The notes under the pieces are model-generated. The model was not told the DNA's origin. It made no database searches and saw only the letters and a program-made list of their open reading frames with translations. Shown here one piece after another: positions 1 through 5,837 of a stretch of 6,661 nucleotides of DNA (its first letter is position 1; each line of letters opens with the position of its first letter). Both the position numbers and the translations under genes were made by a program. Origin of the DNA: Spirochaetaceae bacterium (lineage in GTDB: Bacteria > Spirochaetota > Spirochaetia > Treponematales > Rectinemataceae); assembly GCA_003452735.1 (NCBI GenBank), contig DMNL01000082.1, forward strand, positions 1 to 6,661, read 5' to 3'.

Positions 1-91
1 CAAATGGAATTACCATGACCATGATGAACGCAAATAGCACAGGCAAAAGAAATATCCAAAACACCAATGAAGATTCCGTCTTTTTTGTCAT
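1..91 (-). CDS. ABC sugar transporter permease, MalF/UgpA type (N-terminal fragment, runs off window)
   Basis: Only the first 30 codons are inside the window. They read MTKKTESSLVFWIFLLPVL and continue with a run of hydrophobic residues ending MVMVIPF. This is a short charged N-terminus leading into a first membrane helix with the LLP pattern usual for the first permease of CUT1 sugar ABC importers. The ATG at 89-91 is preceded on its strand by AGGGGAG (97-103) at normal Shine-Dalgarno spacing, which fixes the start. The gene lies downstream of the sugar-binding protein on the same strand, as expected for a binding protein-permease-permease operon, with an intrinsic terminator hairpin between them. 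The product would be an inner-membrane channel subunit. Substrate unknown. Alternative: another ABC permease subfamily, since so little sequence is visible. Confidence 0.8.
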   Translation of the reverse strand, partial: MTKKTESSLVFWIFLLPVLFAFIMVMVIPF

Positions 92-103
92 ACTTGCTCC
101 CCT

Positions 104-109
104 ATTCTA
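104..109 (-). promoter_or_regulatory. Possible weak -10 element for the permease gene
   Basis: On the minus strand TAGAAT (five of six matches to TATAAT) lies 12 nt upstream of the permease ATG and just after the terminator hairpin. No convincing -35 is found at 16-18 nt, where the sequence is CGGTTT or similar. It could give low independent expression of the permeases, but read-through from the binding-protein promoter is the simpler model. Confidence 0.2.
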
Positions 110-120
110 TTGAGGATTTC

Positions 121-160
121 AAAATAAAACCGCCTGCATCAACATTAGCAATGCAGGCGG
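121..160 (-). terminator. Intrinsic terminator/attenuator between binding-protein and permease genes
   Basis: A perfect 10-bp inverted repeat, CCGCCTGCAT (130-139) and ATGCAGGCGG (151-160), encloses an 11-nt loop. On the minus strand it is followed by TTTTATTTT (129 down to 121), a typical U-rich release tract. It sits after the binding-protein stop and before the permease Shine-Dalgarno. The likely role is partial termination or 3'-end stabilisation, so that binding protein is made in excess of permease. A smaller hairpin, GCGGA-N4-TCCGC at 180-193, lies between this one and the stop codon and has no U-tract. Confidence 0.85.
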
Positions 161-218
161 CCCAAAGCAAGCACACTTCGCGGACAGCTCCGCTGAAAAA
201 GTATTCTATAATGTAAAA

Positions 219-1451
219 TTATTTCTTGGCATTATCCTTGAATGCTTTGGTCATTAAATCGATGAATTGAGCCTTGCTTATGCTGCCAGCTGCAAACTGA
301 TTGTAGATTGGCGTAAGCACCTTGTCCCTAAAATCTCCCGAGAAGTAATACTGATTCCAGCTGTAGACCTTGCCAGCAGCTGACCACTGCTGAACAGATT
401 TGGAGAGCTGGCCTTCGGGACTGAGAGTAACATTCGAGAAGGCTGGAATCATACCTGCTTCCTTGACCATGTAATTATTTCCTTCTGGAGTCATGACAAG
501 GTCGTTAAGAAATTTTTTGGCAAGCGTGATGTTCTTCGATTCCTTGTTGATCGCATAATAAGATGGAGCTGAGACAAAGATACCATCGGTAACTTTTTTC
601 ATTGATCCATGAGGAGCAAAAGCCATTTTGAATGTGGTATTTGCATCCTTCAGGTTGGGATCTACCCAGTTACCCTGGTGCAAGAAGACAGCCTTGCCGG
701 TTGCAAAGGCTCCAACTTGAGCATCATAATTGCCAGTAAGGAGGATCGCTTTATCTGAATATTTGAATAGAAGCTCTACCCAGTCTGCATACTCCTGAAG
801 TCTTTGCGCATCGACTTTGCCAGCTAACAGATCGTTCGTCACAGAGAGGTCGCCATAAGGTAAGCCATTGGATAACAAAGAGTTGAAGTTGTGATGAGCA
901 GTAACCCATCCCATCTCGATGGAGGCAGCCATGGAGACAACCGAATTGATGCCTAGATCCTTCTTCATAGAATCGAGCTTTTCAAAGGCCTTCTTATATG
1001 CATCGAAATTGTTCAGAGTCTTTGGATCTATGCCAGCCTTAGAAAGGAGGTCGGCATTGTAGGCCAATCCCCATCCTTCGATTGCTACAGGAAATCCATA
1101 GACCTTTCCATTATATTTAAAGGGAACAGAAGTCTTGGAAACCCAGGGCTCATTCGAGAGGTCTAAGATGATTCCTTCCCACTCCTTATAGGCTTCCAGG
1201 CCATCGAAAGCGAAGATATCTGGCATATCTCCTGCTGCATAGTCCGCTTTGAGTTGAGGACCCATACCGCCAGATGTCCCGCCGATCGATTTGATCACAA
1301 CAGTTACGCCATTTTTCTGGCCCCATGTCGCAGCATAGGCTTTAAGCTGCGCATCGATCTCGGGCTTATTCTGCATCAAGGTAAGCTTTCCAGCGCCAAA
1401 TGCAGCAGTTACTGTCAATAGCGCCATGAATGCCAACATAAACCGTTTCAT
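219..1451 (-). CDS. Periplasmic sugar-binding protein of an ABC importer (family 1 SBP)
   Basis: The 410-residue product has the size and composition of family 1 extracellular solute-binding proteins (CUT1 carbohydrate importers). Residues 1-20 form a signal peptide: a KR start, a hydrophobic core, and an AFG/A-type site for signal peptidase I near residue 19. No lipobox cysteine is present, so it should be soluble in the periplasm of a diderm cell. Family features include QNKPEID near residue 27, a Gly-rich turn at 57-64, GDMPDIFAFDG near 74-84, and KVYGFPVAIEGWGLAYN near 116-132. W103, W127 and other aromatics could stack on sugar rings. The ATG has a near-ideal AAGGAGGAA (1458-1466 complement) 6 nt upstream. 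It is the first gene of the operon with the permease at the left edge. Its promoter overlaps a LacI-type palindrome, suggesting sugar induction. Substrate cannot be named. Confidence 0.93.
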   Translation of the reverse strand: MKRFMLAFMALLTVTAAFGAGKLTLMQNKPEIDAQLKAYAATWGQKNGVTVVIKSIGGTSGGMGPQLKADYAAGDMPDIFAFDGLEAYKEWEGIILDLSNEPWVSKTSVPFKYNGKVYGFPVAIEGWGLAYNADLLSKAGIDPKTLNNFDAYKKAFEKLDSMKKDLGINSVVSMAASIEMGWVTAHHNFNSLLSNGLPYGDLSVTNDLLAGKVDAQRLQEYADWVELLFKYSDKAILLTGNYDAQVGAFATGKAVFLHQGNWVDPNLKDANTTFKMAFAPHGSMKKVTDGIFVSAPSYYAINKESKNITLAKKFLNDLVMTPEGNNYMVKEAGMIPAFSNVTLSPEGQLSKSVQQWSAAGKVYSWNQYYFSGDFRDKVLTPIYNQFAAGSISKAQFIDLMTKAFKDNAKK

Positions 1452-1457
1452 ATTTCA

Positions 1458-1466
1458 TTCCTCCTT
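1458..1466 (-). promoter_or_regulatory. Strong Shine-Dalgarno of the sugar-binding protein gene
   Basis: The minus strand reads AAGGAGGAA, then six bases (TGAAAT), then the ATG at 1449-1451. It is the strongest ribosome site in the window and contrasts with the genes on the plus strand, two of which have none. Confidence 0.9.
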
Positions 1467-1492
1467 CAAACTTTTCGATTAAGTTTGATTGC

Positions 1493-1504
1493 TTAACCGG
1501 TTTA
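1493..1504. promoter_or_regulatory. LacI-family operator-like palindrome over the binding-protein transcription start
   Basis: The core AACCGGTT (1495-1502) is perfectly symmetric around a central CG, and the outer T1493/A1504 also match. This is the form of LacI/GalR-family operators, which typically have a central CG with A/T-rich outer arms. The predicted start of the minus-strand transcript, about 7 nt after the -10 at 1508-1513, falls at about 1501, inside the palindrome. A bound repressor would block initiation. The regulator gene is not in this window, and there is one site only, so this is inference from position and symmetry. Confidence 0.55.
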
Positions 1505-1507
1505 ATA

Positions 1508-1535
1508 ATGGTACCACAAAAATCTGGATTGTCAA
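1508..1535 (-). promoter_or_regulatory. Promoter of the ABC sugar importer operon
   Basis: On the minus strand, consensus TTGACA (1530-1535) is followed by 16 nt and TACCAT (1508-1513, four of six matches). A TGG just before the -10 makes an extended -10 element. CATTAT (1505-1510) with a 19-nt spacer is a weaker alternative. The LacI-like palindrome lies immediately downstream, across the expected +1. The resulting leader of about 50 nt carries the strong Shine-Dalgarno. Confidence 0.65.
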
Positions 1536-1657
1536 GAAGGGAATCTTATTCAAGCACTATAAATCTGTACTGCGCCTATTTTTTTGGATTTTAGGCAGGC
1601 ATAGACATGTTTTCACGAACACAAAATGCAAAGATTATCGAAGGAAAAAGTGGAATC

Positions 1658-1686
1658 TTGACCGCTTATGTGCCTCGACTTATGAT
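1658..1686 (+). promoter_or_regulatory. Promoter of the GPH symporter gene, predicting a leaderless mRNA
   Basis: TTGACC (1658-1663, five of six) is followed by exactly 17 nt and TATGAT (1681-1686, five of six). The expected +1, six to eight nt after the -10, falls on A1692, T1693 or A1694. A1694 is the first base of the preferred ATG. No Shine-Dalgarno precedes that ATG, which agrees with leaderless initiation. The same arrangement appears before two other plus-strand genes here. Confidence 0.6.
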
Positions 1687-1693
1687 TCTTTAT

Positions 1694-3082
1694 ATGAAAG
1701 ATGAACTCGGGCTAAGCCTTAAACTTGCGTATGGCTCGGGGGATCTGGGGTTTTCCATTACCACAACCATGGTAGGTGCCTACCTCTCTATTTTCCTGAC
1801 CGACGTGGTTGGGCTGGCTCCAACCCTTGTAGCAACAGCGATCTTTATAGGCAGAAGCGTAGACTACATAAACGACCCTATCATTGGGCATTTGGTAGAC
1901 CGAACACGAAGCCGATGGGGCAGAAGACGGCCATACCTCCTTTTTGGCGCCTTGCCTTTTGGAGCAACTTTTCTGCTTCTTTGGTTGCGGCCACCCCTGA
2001 ATAATCCTGCTTTATTGGCAGCATACTACGGAGGAGCATATGCGCTCTTTGATACTGCAGCCACCTTCGTCTATATGCCTTATTACGCCCTGACACCAGA
2101 GATAGCTCCATCTTATGATCAGCGGACATCGCTCACCTCTTTCAGGATGAGCTTTTCGATCATTGGAAGCCTCATTGTATTTGTGCTTCCTTGGGCATTT
2201 ATTGGAAGCTTCTCTCCAGACAATGCAGATAGGATCCTGGTTTTTGCAGTAGGTGTTGCCATTATCTCAGTGCTGCCTCTCTTTATTTGTTTTGCCGCAG
2301 TCCATGAGCGCCCTGAGTTCCAAAAAGAGTCCGTGCCGAACCTTAAAGGCTCTCTTAAGGCTGCTTTTGGCAATCGTGCTTTTCTTTTTGGCGCCGTGAT
2401 CTTCCTGGCAACCTGGGTCTGCATAGATCTCCTACAGGCTCTAATTGTCTATTACATCAAACATGTAATCCAGCGAGAATCCTATATGGATTTAATAATG
2501 GCCCTTATCTTTGTCACAGCCCTCATATCCATACCTCTCTGGAACTTCTTATCTGGCCTTTGGGACAAAAGACTTGCCTATATAGTTGGAGCGGCATTTC
2601 TCGCAATCTGTTTGGGATTGCTATCCTTCCTGGGGGCAACGACTTCTATGGGGGTGATCGCTGTCTTATCCGTGGCTGCAGGAATCGGTGTTGGGGCTGC
2701 GCATGTCATTCCCTGGTCCATTCTCCCAGATGCCGTAGAACTAGATGAATATGAGACAGGAGAACGCCATGAGGGAATGTTCTATTCACTCATAACCCTT
2801 GCACAAAAAGCGGCCAGTTCCATAGCTTTGCCCCTAGTGCTCCTCATGCTTGGAGCTGCAGGATATGCTCCAAGAGCGGAAAAACAATCAGAATCTGCAA
2901 TTCGAGGGATCCGACTAGTCATGAGCATAATACCTGCTCTACTCCTTGGATCAGGCGCTATATTTGCTTTAAAATATCCTTTGAAGCGCGAGGACCACAA
3001 ACGACTTACAGCTGAACTCGATGAACGCCGAAGGAATTACGCAGATGTACAAATAGATCCTGCAGAAGCCCCCCACAACTGA
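1694..3082 (+). CDS. GPH-family (MelB-like) sugar:cation symporter
   Basis: From the ATG at 1694 the product is 462 residues with about 12 membrane helices, matching the usual 450-480 of the glycoside-pentoside-hexuronide:cation symporters (MFS_2). Near the N-terminus is LAYGSGDLGFS, the family opening. Helix 2 has R54, D57 and D61 in GRSVDYINDPIIG, matching the MelB cation-site aspartates. The 2-3 loop has DRTRSRWGRRRPY (69-81). D120 in helix 4 matches another MelB site residue. The helix 10-11 loop has PDAVELDEYETGERHEG (345-361), and K372 follows. It should import a glycoside with Na+ or H+; the sugar is unknown. An in-frame ATG at 1607 would add 29 residues that do not look like the family, so I prefer 1694. 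It is divergent from an ABC sugar importer and followed after 12 nt by a GNAT-like gene, probably co-transcribed. Confidence 0.9.
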   Translation: MKDELGLSLKLAYGSGDLGFSITTTMVGAYLSIFLTDVVGLAPTLVATAIFIGRSVDYINDPIIGHLVDRTRSRWGRRRPYLLFGALPFGATFLLLWLRPPLNNPALLAAYYGGAYALFDTAATFVYMPYYALTPEIAPSYDQRTSLTSFRMSFSIIGSLIVFVLPWAFIGSFSPDNADRILVFAVGVAIISVLPLFICFAAVHERPEFQKESVPNLKGSLKAAFGNRAFLFGAVIFLATWVCIDLLQALIVYYIKHVIQRESYMDLIMALIFVTALISIPLWNFLSGLWDKRLAYIVGAAFLAICLGLLSFLGATTSMGVIAVLSVAAGIGVGAAHVIPWSILPDAVELDEYETGERHEGMFYSLITLAQKAASSIALPLVLLMLGAAGYAPRAEKQSESAIRGIRLVMSIIPALLLGSGAIFALKYPLKREDHKRLTAELDERRRNYADVQIDPAEAPHN

Positions 3083-3094
3083 ATAGGACAATCT

Positions 3095-4315
3095 ATGGAT
3101 GAAATAGAGATACAAGGAAAATCTAAAGTACAGGTCTGTCCTGTCGAGAACAAGAGAGATTTCGAGCGGTTCTTGCGTTTTCCATGGACAATATATGGCA
3201 ATGACCCATTATGGGTTCCTCCAATTCTGCCGGAGCGCAAGGCCATATTAGATCCTAAGAGAGGAGAGTTCTTTCTTCGCGGAGGAGAAGCAAAGCTCTT
3301 TCTCGCCATTAAAGAAGGCAGAATCGTAGGCACTATAGCCGCGGCTGAAGACTGTTCTGCGAACACGCGCGATGCAACAAAACACTGCATTTTTGGCTTC
3401 TTCGAGTACATCAATGATCTCGATGTCGCTCGGGCTCTTATAGAGACGGTTGAAGAATGGGGGCATTCGCGAGGCCTTACAGAGCTCTATGGACCCTTCA
3501 ATCTAGACTACGAAAATGCCTATGGAGTTCTTGTAGAAGGTCGAGATCGCCCTCCTGTCCTTCTGTGCGGCCATACCCCGCCCTATTACCTCTCAACCAT
3601 GGAAATCCTAGGTTTTCTACCAGCGCGAGGAGACAATATCGCCATTGAAATACGCCTGGACAAGCCTATACCCGATCGGGCTAAGTTAGCCAGCTTGGCA
3701 GCTTCTGCACGAGAACACAGAGGCTACTCTATTCGAAATGCCAATTTCTTTCGCTTCGAAGACGAAGTGAACTGTGTACTCGAACTTTTAAATAAGAGCC
3801 TAGCTCATTTGCCAGGATTCATAGCTTGGGAGAAGCCAGCTGTGCGAGCCCTTTTGGAACCCTTCCGGAGCTTCGCCGATCCTAGGCTGGTCCTCTTTGC
3901 AATGAAGGAAGGCAAAACGGTTGGATTCTTTCCGGCCGTGCCAAATCTCAACGAAGTACTCATAAAATGCGATGGCTTTCGAACTCCCTATGCGGCTTTG
4001 AGCGGATTAATTAGGATGAGTCTATTCTCTCATCCTAGAACACCGGAGATGCGGGGTATCCGTCGCTTCTTAAGCCGACGCTACGAATGTGTAACCATTA
4101 AGAGTGTCCTCGTTCCCCCGGAGCATTGGGGAGCAGGTGCAGCCGCTCTTCTTTTTGATGAAATGATCCGGCGATTGGAAGGCCTTGGCTACTCCTGGAT
4201 AGACCTATCCCTTACATCTGAAGATAATCCTAACACCCCTGCCTTGGCTGAGCGCTTTGGTGGAAAAATCTACAAACGCTACCGGGTTTTTAGAAAAGCA
4301 ATAGCCTCATATTAG
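3095..4315 (+). CDS. Uncharacterised GNAT-like protein (double acyltransferase-type fold)
   Basis: The 406-residue soluble protein has no signal peptide or membrane helix. It resembles a widespread uncharacterised GNAT-superfamily group. The N-terminal half carries NDPLWVPP near 36-43, a beta-strand pair around FLAIKEGRIVGTIAA (69-83), GFFEYINDLDVA (101-112), LYGPFNLDYENAYGVLVEG (131-149) and a PPYYLSTMEILGF block near 162-174. The C-terminal half has the acetyl-CoA-loop-like PPEHWGAGAAALLF (341-354) and ends with SEDNPNTP, ERFGGKIYKRYRVFRK (386-401), as this group does. Substrate and activity are unknown. The ATG has AGGA (3085-3088) 6 nt upstream and follows the symporter stop by 12 nt, so the two genes are probably one operon. 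Possible roles are acylation of a small molecule or protein. The family call is from memory of conserved motifs. Confidence 0.75.
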   Translation: MDEIEIQGKSKVQVCPVENKRDFERFLRFPWTIYGNDPLWVPPILPERKAILDPKRGEFFLRGGEAKLFLAIKEGRIVGTIAAAEDCSANTRDATKHCIFGFFEYINDLDVARALIETVEEWGHSRGLTELYGPFNLDYENAYGVLVEGRDRPPVLLCGHTPPYYLSTMEILGFLPARGDNIAIEIRLDKPIPDRAKLASLAASAREHRGYSIRNANFFRFEDEVNCVLELLNKSLAHLPGFIAWEKPAVRALLEPFRSFADPRLVLFAMKEGKTVGFFPAVPNLNEVLIKCDGFRTPYAALSGLIRMSLFSHPRTPEMRGIRRFLSRRYECVTIKSVLVPPEHWGAGAAALLFDEMIRRLEGLGYSWIDLSLTSEDNPNTPALAERFGGKIYKRYRVFRKAIASY

Positions 4316-4336
4316 ATAATTCGTCGTAATTCCTTA

Positions 4337-4410
<74 letters not shown>

Positions 4411-4424
4411 GCACAATAAAATGA

Positions 4425-4454
4425 ACATTACTTGAAAACAATGTCATATGTCAA
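4425..4454 (-). promoter_or_regulatory. Possible promoter of tRNA-Arg
   Basis: On the minus strand, TTGACA (4449-4454, full consensus) is followed by 18 nt and TAATGT (4425-4430). The -10 matches only three of six positions. The expected start lies about 7 nt upstream of the mature tRNA 5' end, a sensible precursor leader for RNase P. The strong -35 and good position support it; the poor -10 weakens it. Confidence 0.4.
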
Positions 4455-4488
4455 TGCAAAGTTATAACATGAACCAGCATTCGAGGAT

Positions 4489-4518
4489 TTGAGAAAGCTC
4501 TCAATATTGACCTGTCAA
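4489..4518. promoter_or_regulatory. Two adjacent palindromes before the DAACS-like gene (candidate operator)
   Basis: The first is TTGAGA-AAGC-TCTCAA (4489-4504), perfect 6-bp arms. Two bases later comes TTGAC-CT-GTCAA (4507-4518), perfect 5-bp arms, whose left arm is the -35 box of the promoter. Both have outer TTGA/TCAA ends. A protein dimer binding here would cover the -35. No regulator is identified. An RNA hairpin role is unlikely because both lie upstream of the predicted transcription start. Confidence 0.4.
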
Positions 4519-4535
4519 TCCAATAGAGTTATGCT
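4507..4535 (+). promoter_or_regulatory. Promoter of the DAACS-like gene, predicting a leaderless mRNA
   Basis: TTGACC (4507-4512) is followed by exactly 17 nt and TATGCT (4530-4535, four of six). Eight nt after the -10 is A4543, the first base of the ATG that best fits the family start. This is the same spacing as in the symporter promoter at 1658-1686. No Shine-Dalgarno precedes A4543. Confidence 0.55.
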
Positions 4536-4542
4536 TCCCAAG

Positions 4543-5772
4543 ATGAAGCTTTGGCATAAATACGCCCTTGGAATTGCCATGGGAGCAATTCTATATATAT
4601 CCCTTCCTCCAAGTATGATTCATGGTACGCCGACAATTTCATTTCTTGCAGAGCTAGCTTTGAAGATTGGTGGCTATGCGCTCATTCTAACCCTCATAGC
4701 AGGTATTCCTATTTCAGTTTTCAGATTGTCAGAAGCCCATCGCTTTGCAAAAATCTTTTCTCAATCCCTTATCCTCTCGGTTGCTAGCCTAATAGTCGCG
4801 GCTGGTATTGGCATAGCTATAGTTCTGATTTTCAAGCCCGTACCATTGCCTCTGGTATATCAAAGTGGAACCGTACAGACACTTGACCCATTGGACCTTG
4901 TTCGAGCCATATTTCCTACGAGCATATTCGAAGTCTTTTTAGTCTCTTCAAAGTGGTTCCTGCCAATTGGCCTTTTTGCTCTCTTTTTTGGTTTGGCGCT
5001 ATCACATGATCCCGTCATGTCGAGGCCAATACTACCAGTGCTGGATGTAATATCTAGAGCATCTTACCTGATAAATTCCTTCATTTCTGAAATACTGGGA
5101 ATCTTGCTCATTCCTATATCTGTGTATCTCTTTCTAAATCTTAGAAATACAGGGATTCCTTCTGAATATCGGAGTGTTCTCTTGTTCGTGCTTGCTCTGA
5201 CAGTTTTCTCGATCTTTGTGCTTTTCCCTCTTATCTATCGAATTCTTGGAGGAAAATCCAACCCTTATATACTTCTCTATGCTATGTCAGGACCGCTCCT
5301 TGCAGCTGCAGCCTCGGGCAGTATCTTTCTTTCTTCCGCCACAGCACTTCGCCATGTATCAGAAAGCTTGGGGATAAAGCGCGATACTAATGCAGTTGTA
5401 TTCCCTCTCGTCCTTGTGAGTGGTCGAGTAGGAAGTGTTATTATTGTTGCATGCTCATTCATCGCAATGTTTTTATCCTATTCCAGGAATAATCCCACTG
5501 TAGGCCAGATAATCCTACTGCTTGCGCTTCTGCCTCTTTCGGTTATAGTTGGCGCTTCTGCCCTACGTAGCGACATTATCGTCATGCTTTCTCTTGCCTG
5601 TTTGCTTTTTGGACAGGGTTTTCAAAATGGAGCAAGCCTTTTGGTACCTATTGCTCTTCCGCTTTCTATCTGTGCGACAATACTCGACACTGCTTGGTTG
5701 ATATTTTCCTTATCACTTATTGCTGAGCTGAATGGTCAGCGCAGTGTAAAGAAAGCACGCAATTTCATATGA
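4543..5772 (+). CDS. Divergent dicarboxylate/amino acid:cation symporter-family (DAACS/SDF-like) membrane protein
   Basis: The 409-residue integral membrane protein has DAACS/GltPh length and layout. It opens with MKLWHKYALGIAMGAILY, has IFPTSIFEVF (123-132) where the family has IPTNPF-like sequence, and contains two re-entrant-type segments. The family's key motifs look altered. The first hairpin, normally Ser-rich before TLP, reads ASGSIFLSSATA (about 257-268). The TM7 NMDGT motif is replaced by GRVGS (294-298), preceded by LVLVS. In TM8, ILD is kept (D382), but the following Arg, Asn and Asp positions read Trp, Ser and Ile by eye. Classical Na+-coupled aspartate/C4 uptake is therefore doubtful. 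The ATG at 4543 is chosen over 4531 and a TTG at 4489 from family N-termini and the promoter position. It lies 65 nt upstream of a PTS EIIA gene. Substrate unknown. Confidence 0.7.
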   Translation: MKLWHKYALGIAMGAILYISLPPSMIHGTPTISFLAELALKIGGYALILTLIAGIPISVFRLSEAHRFAKIFSQSLILSVASLIVAAGIGIAIVLIFKPVPLPLVYQSGTVQTLDPLDLVRAIFPTSIFEVFLVSSKWFLPIGLFALFFGLALSHDPVMSRPILPVLDVISRASYLINSFISEILGILLIPISVYLFLNLRNTGIPSEYRSVLLFVLALTVFSIFVLFPLIYRILGGKSNPYILLYAMSGPLLAAAASGSIFLSSATALRHVSESLGIKRDTNAVVFPLVLVSGRVGSVIIVACSFIAMFLSYSRNNPTVGQIILLLALLPLSVIVGASALRSDIIVMLSLACLLFGQGFQNGASLLVPIALPLSICATILDTAWLIFSLSLIAELNGQRSVKKARNFI

Positions 5773-5794
5773 CCTCAAATAAACTCATGATGCA

Positions 5795-5831
5795 AAGTGC
5801 ACTTGACGGTATCAAGACCACAAATTAGGAT
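5795..5831 (+). promoter_or_regulatory. Possible leaderless-type promoter of the EIIA gene, with overlapping palindromes
   Basis: TTGACG (5803-5808), exactly 17 nt, then TAGGAT (5826-5831, four of six); the ATG begins 7 nt after the box. A perfect palindrome AAGTGCACTT (5795-5804) abuts the -35, and CTTGA-N5-TCAAG (5802-5816) spans it. The TAGGAT also contains AGGA at Shine-Dalgarno distance, so the site may serve translation only, with EIIA read from the upstream transporter transcript. Confidence 0.35.
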
Positions 5832-5837
5832 AGAACA

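Noticed and set aside
180..193. Hairpin GCGGA-N4-TCCGC after the binding-protein stop
   Set aside because: Only 5 bp with no U-tract; the stronger hairpin at 130-160 explains termination.
1558..1563. TATAAA as a plus-strand -10 for the symporter
   Set aside because: No acceptable -35 at 16-18 nt; the TTGACC-N17-TATGAT pair downstream is much better.
1653..1688. GAATC/GATTC arms flanking the symporter promoter as an operator
   Set aside because: Five-base arms 26 nt apart are likely to occur by chance.
1607..1693. N-terminal extension of the symporter from an upstream ATG at 1607
   Set aside because: The 29 extra residues do not resemble GPH-family N-termini, the region contains the promoter boxes, and family proteins start about 10 residues before the LAYGSGDLG motif. 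AGGCAGG before 1607 is a weak Shine-Dalgarno, so it is not fully excluded.
3061..3089. Separate leaderless promoter for the GNAT-like gene (TAGGAC before ATG 3095)
   Set aside because: The last base breaks TANNNT, and the -35 position reads TGCAGA. AGGA is better read as a Shine-Dalgarno in an operon.
1881..3414. Minus-strand open frames inside the symporter and GNAT-like genes, including one at 3037-3414
   Set aside because: They lie fully antisense to well-supported genes, have no recognisable domains and no ribosome sites; shadows of coding bias.
4463..4468. TATAAC as a -10 for the DAACS-like gene
   Set aside because: No -35 at a usable distance (the nearest, TTGAAA, is 25 nt away).
4489..4542. 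Earlier starts of the DAACS-like gene (TTG 4489, ATG 4531)
   Set aside because: GAGGA is only one base from the TTG, the 4531 ATG overlaps the -10 box and has no good ribosome site, and the family N-terminus matches the 4543 start.
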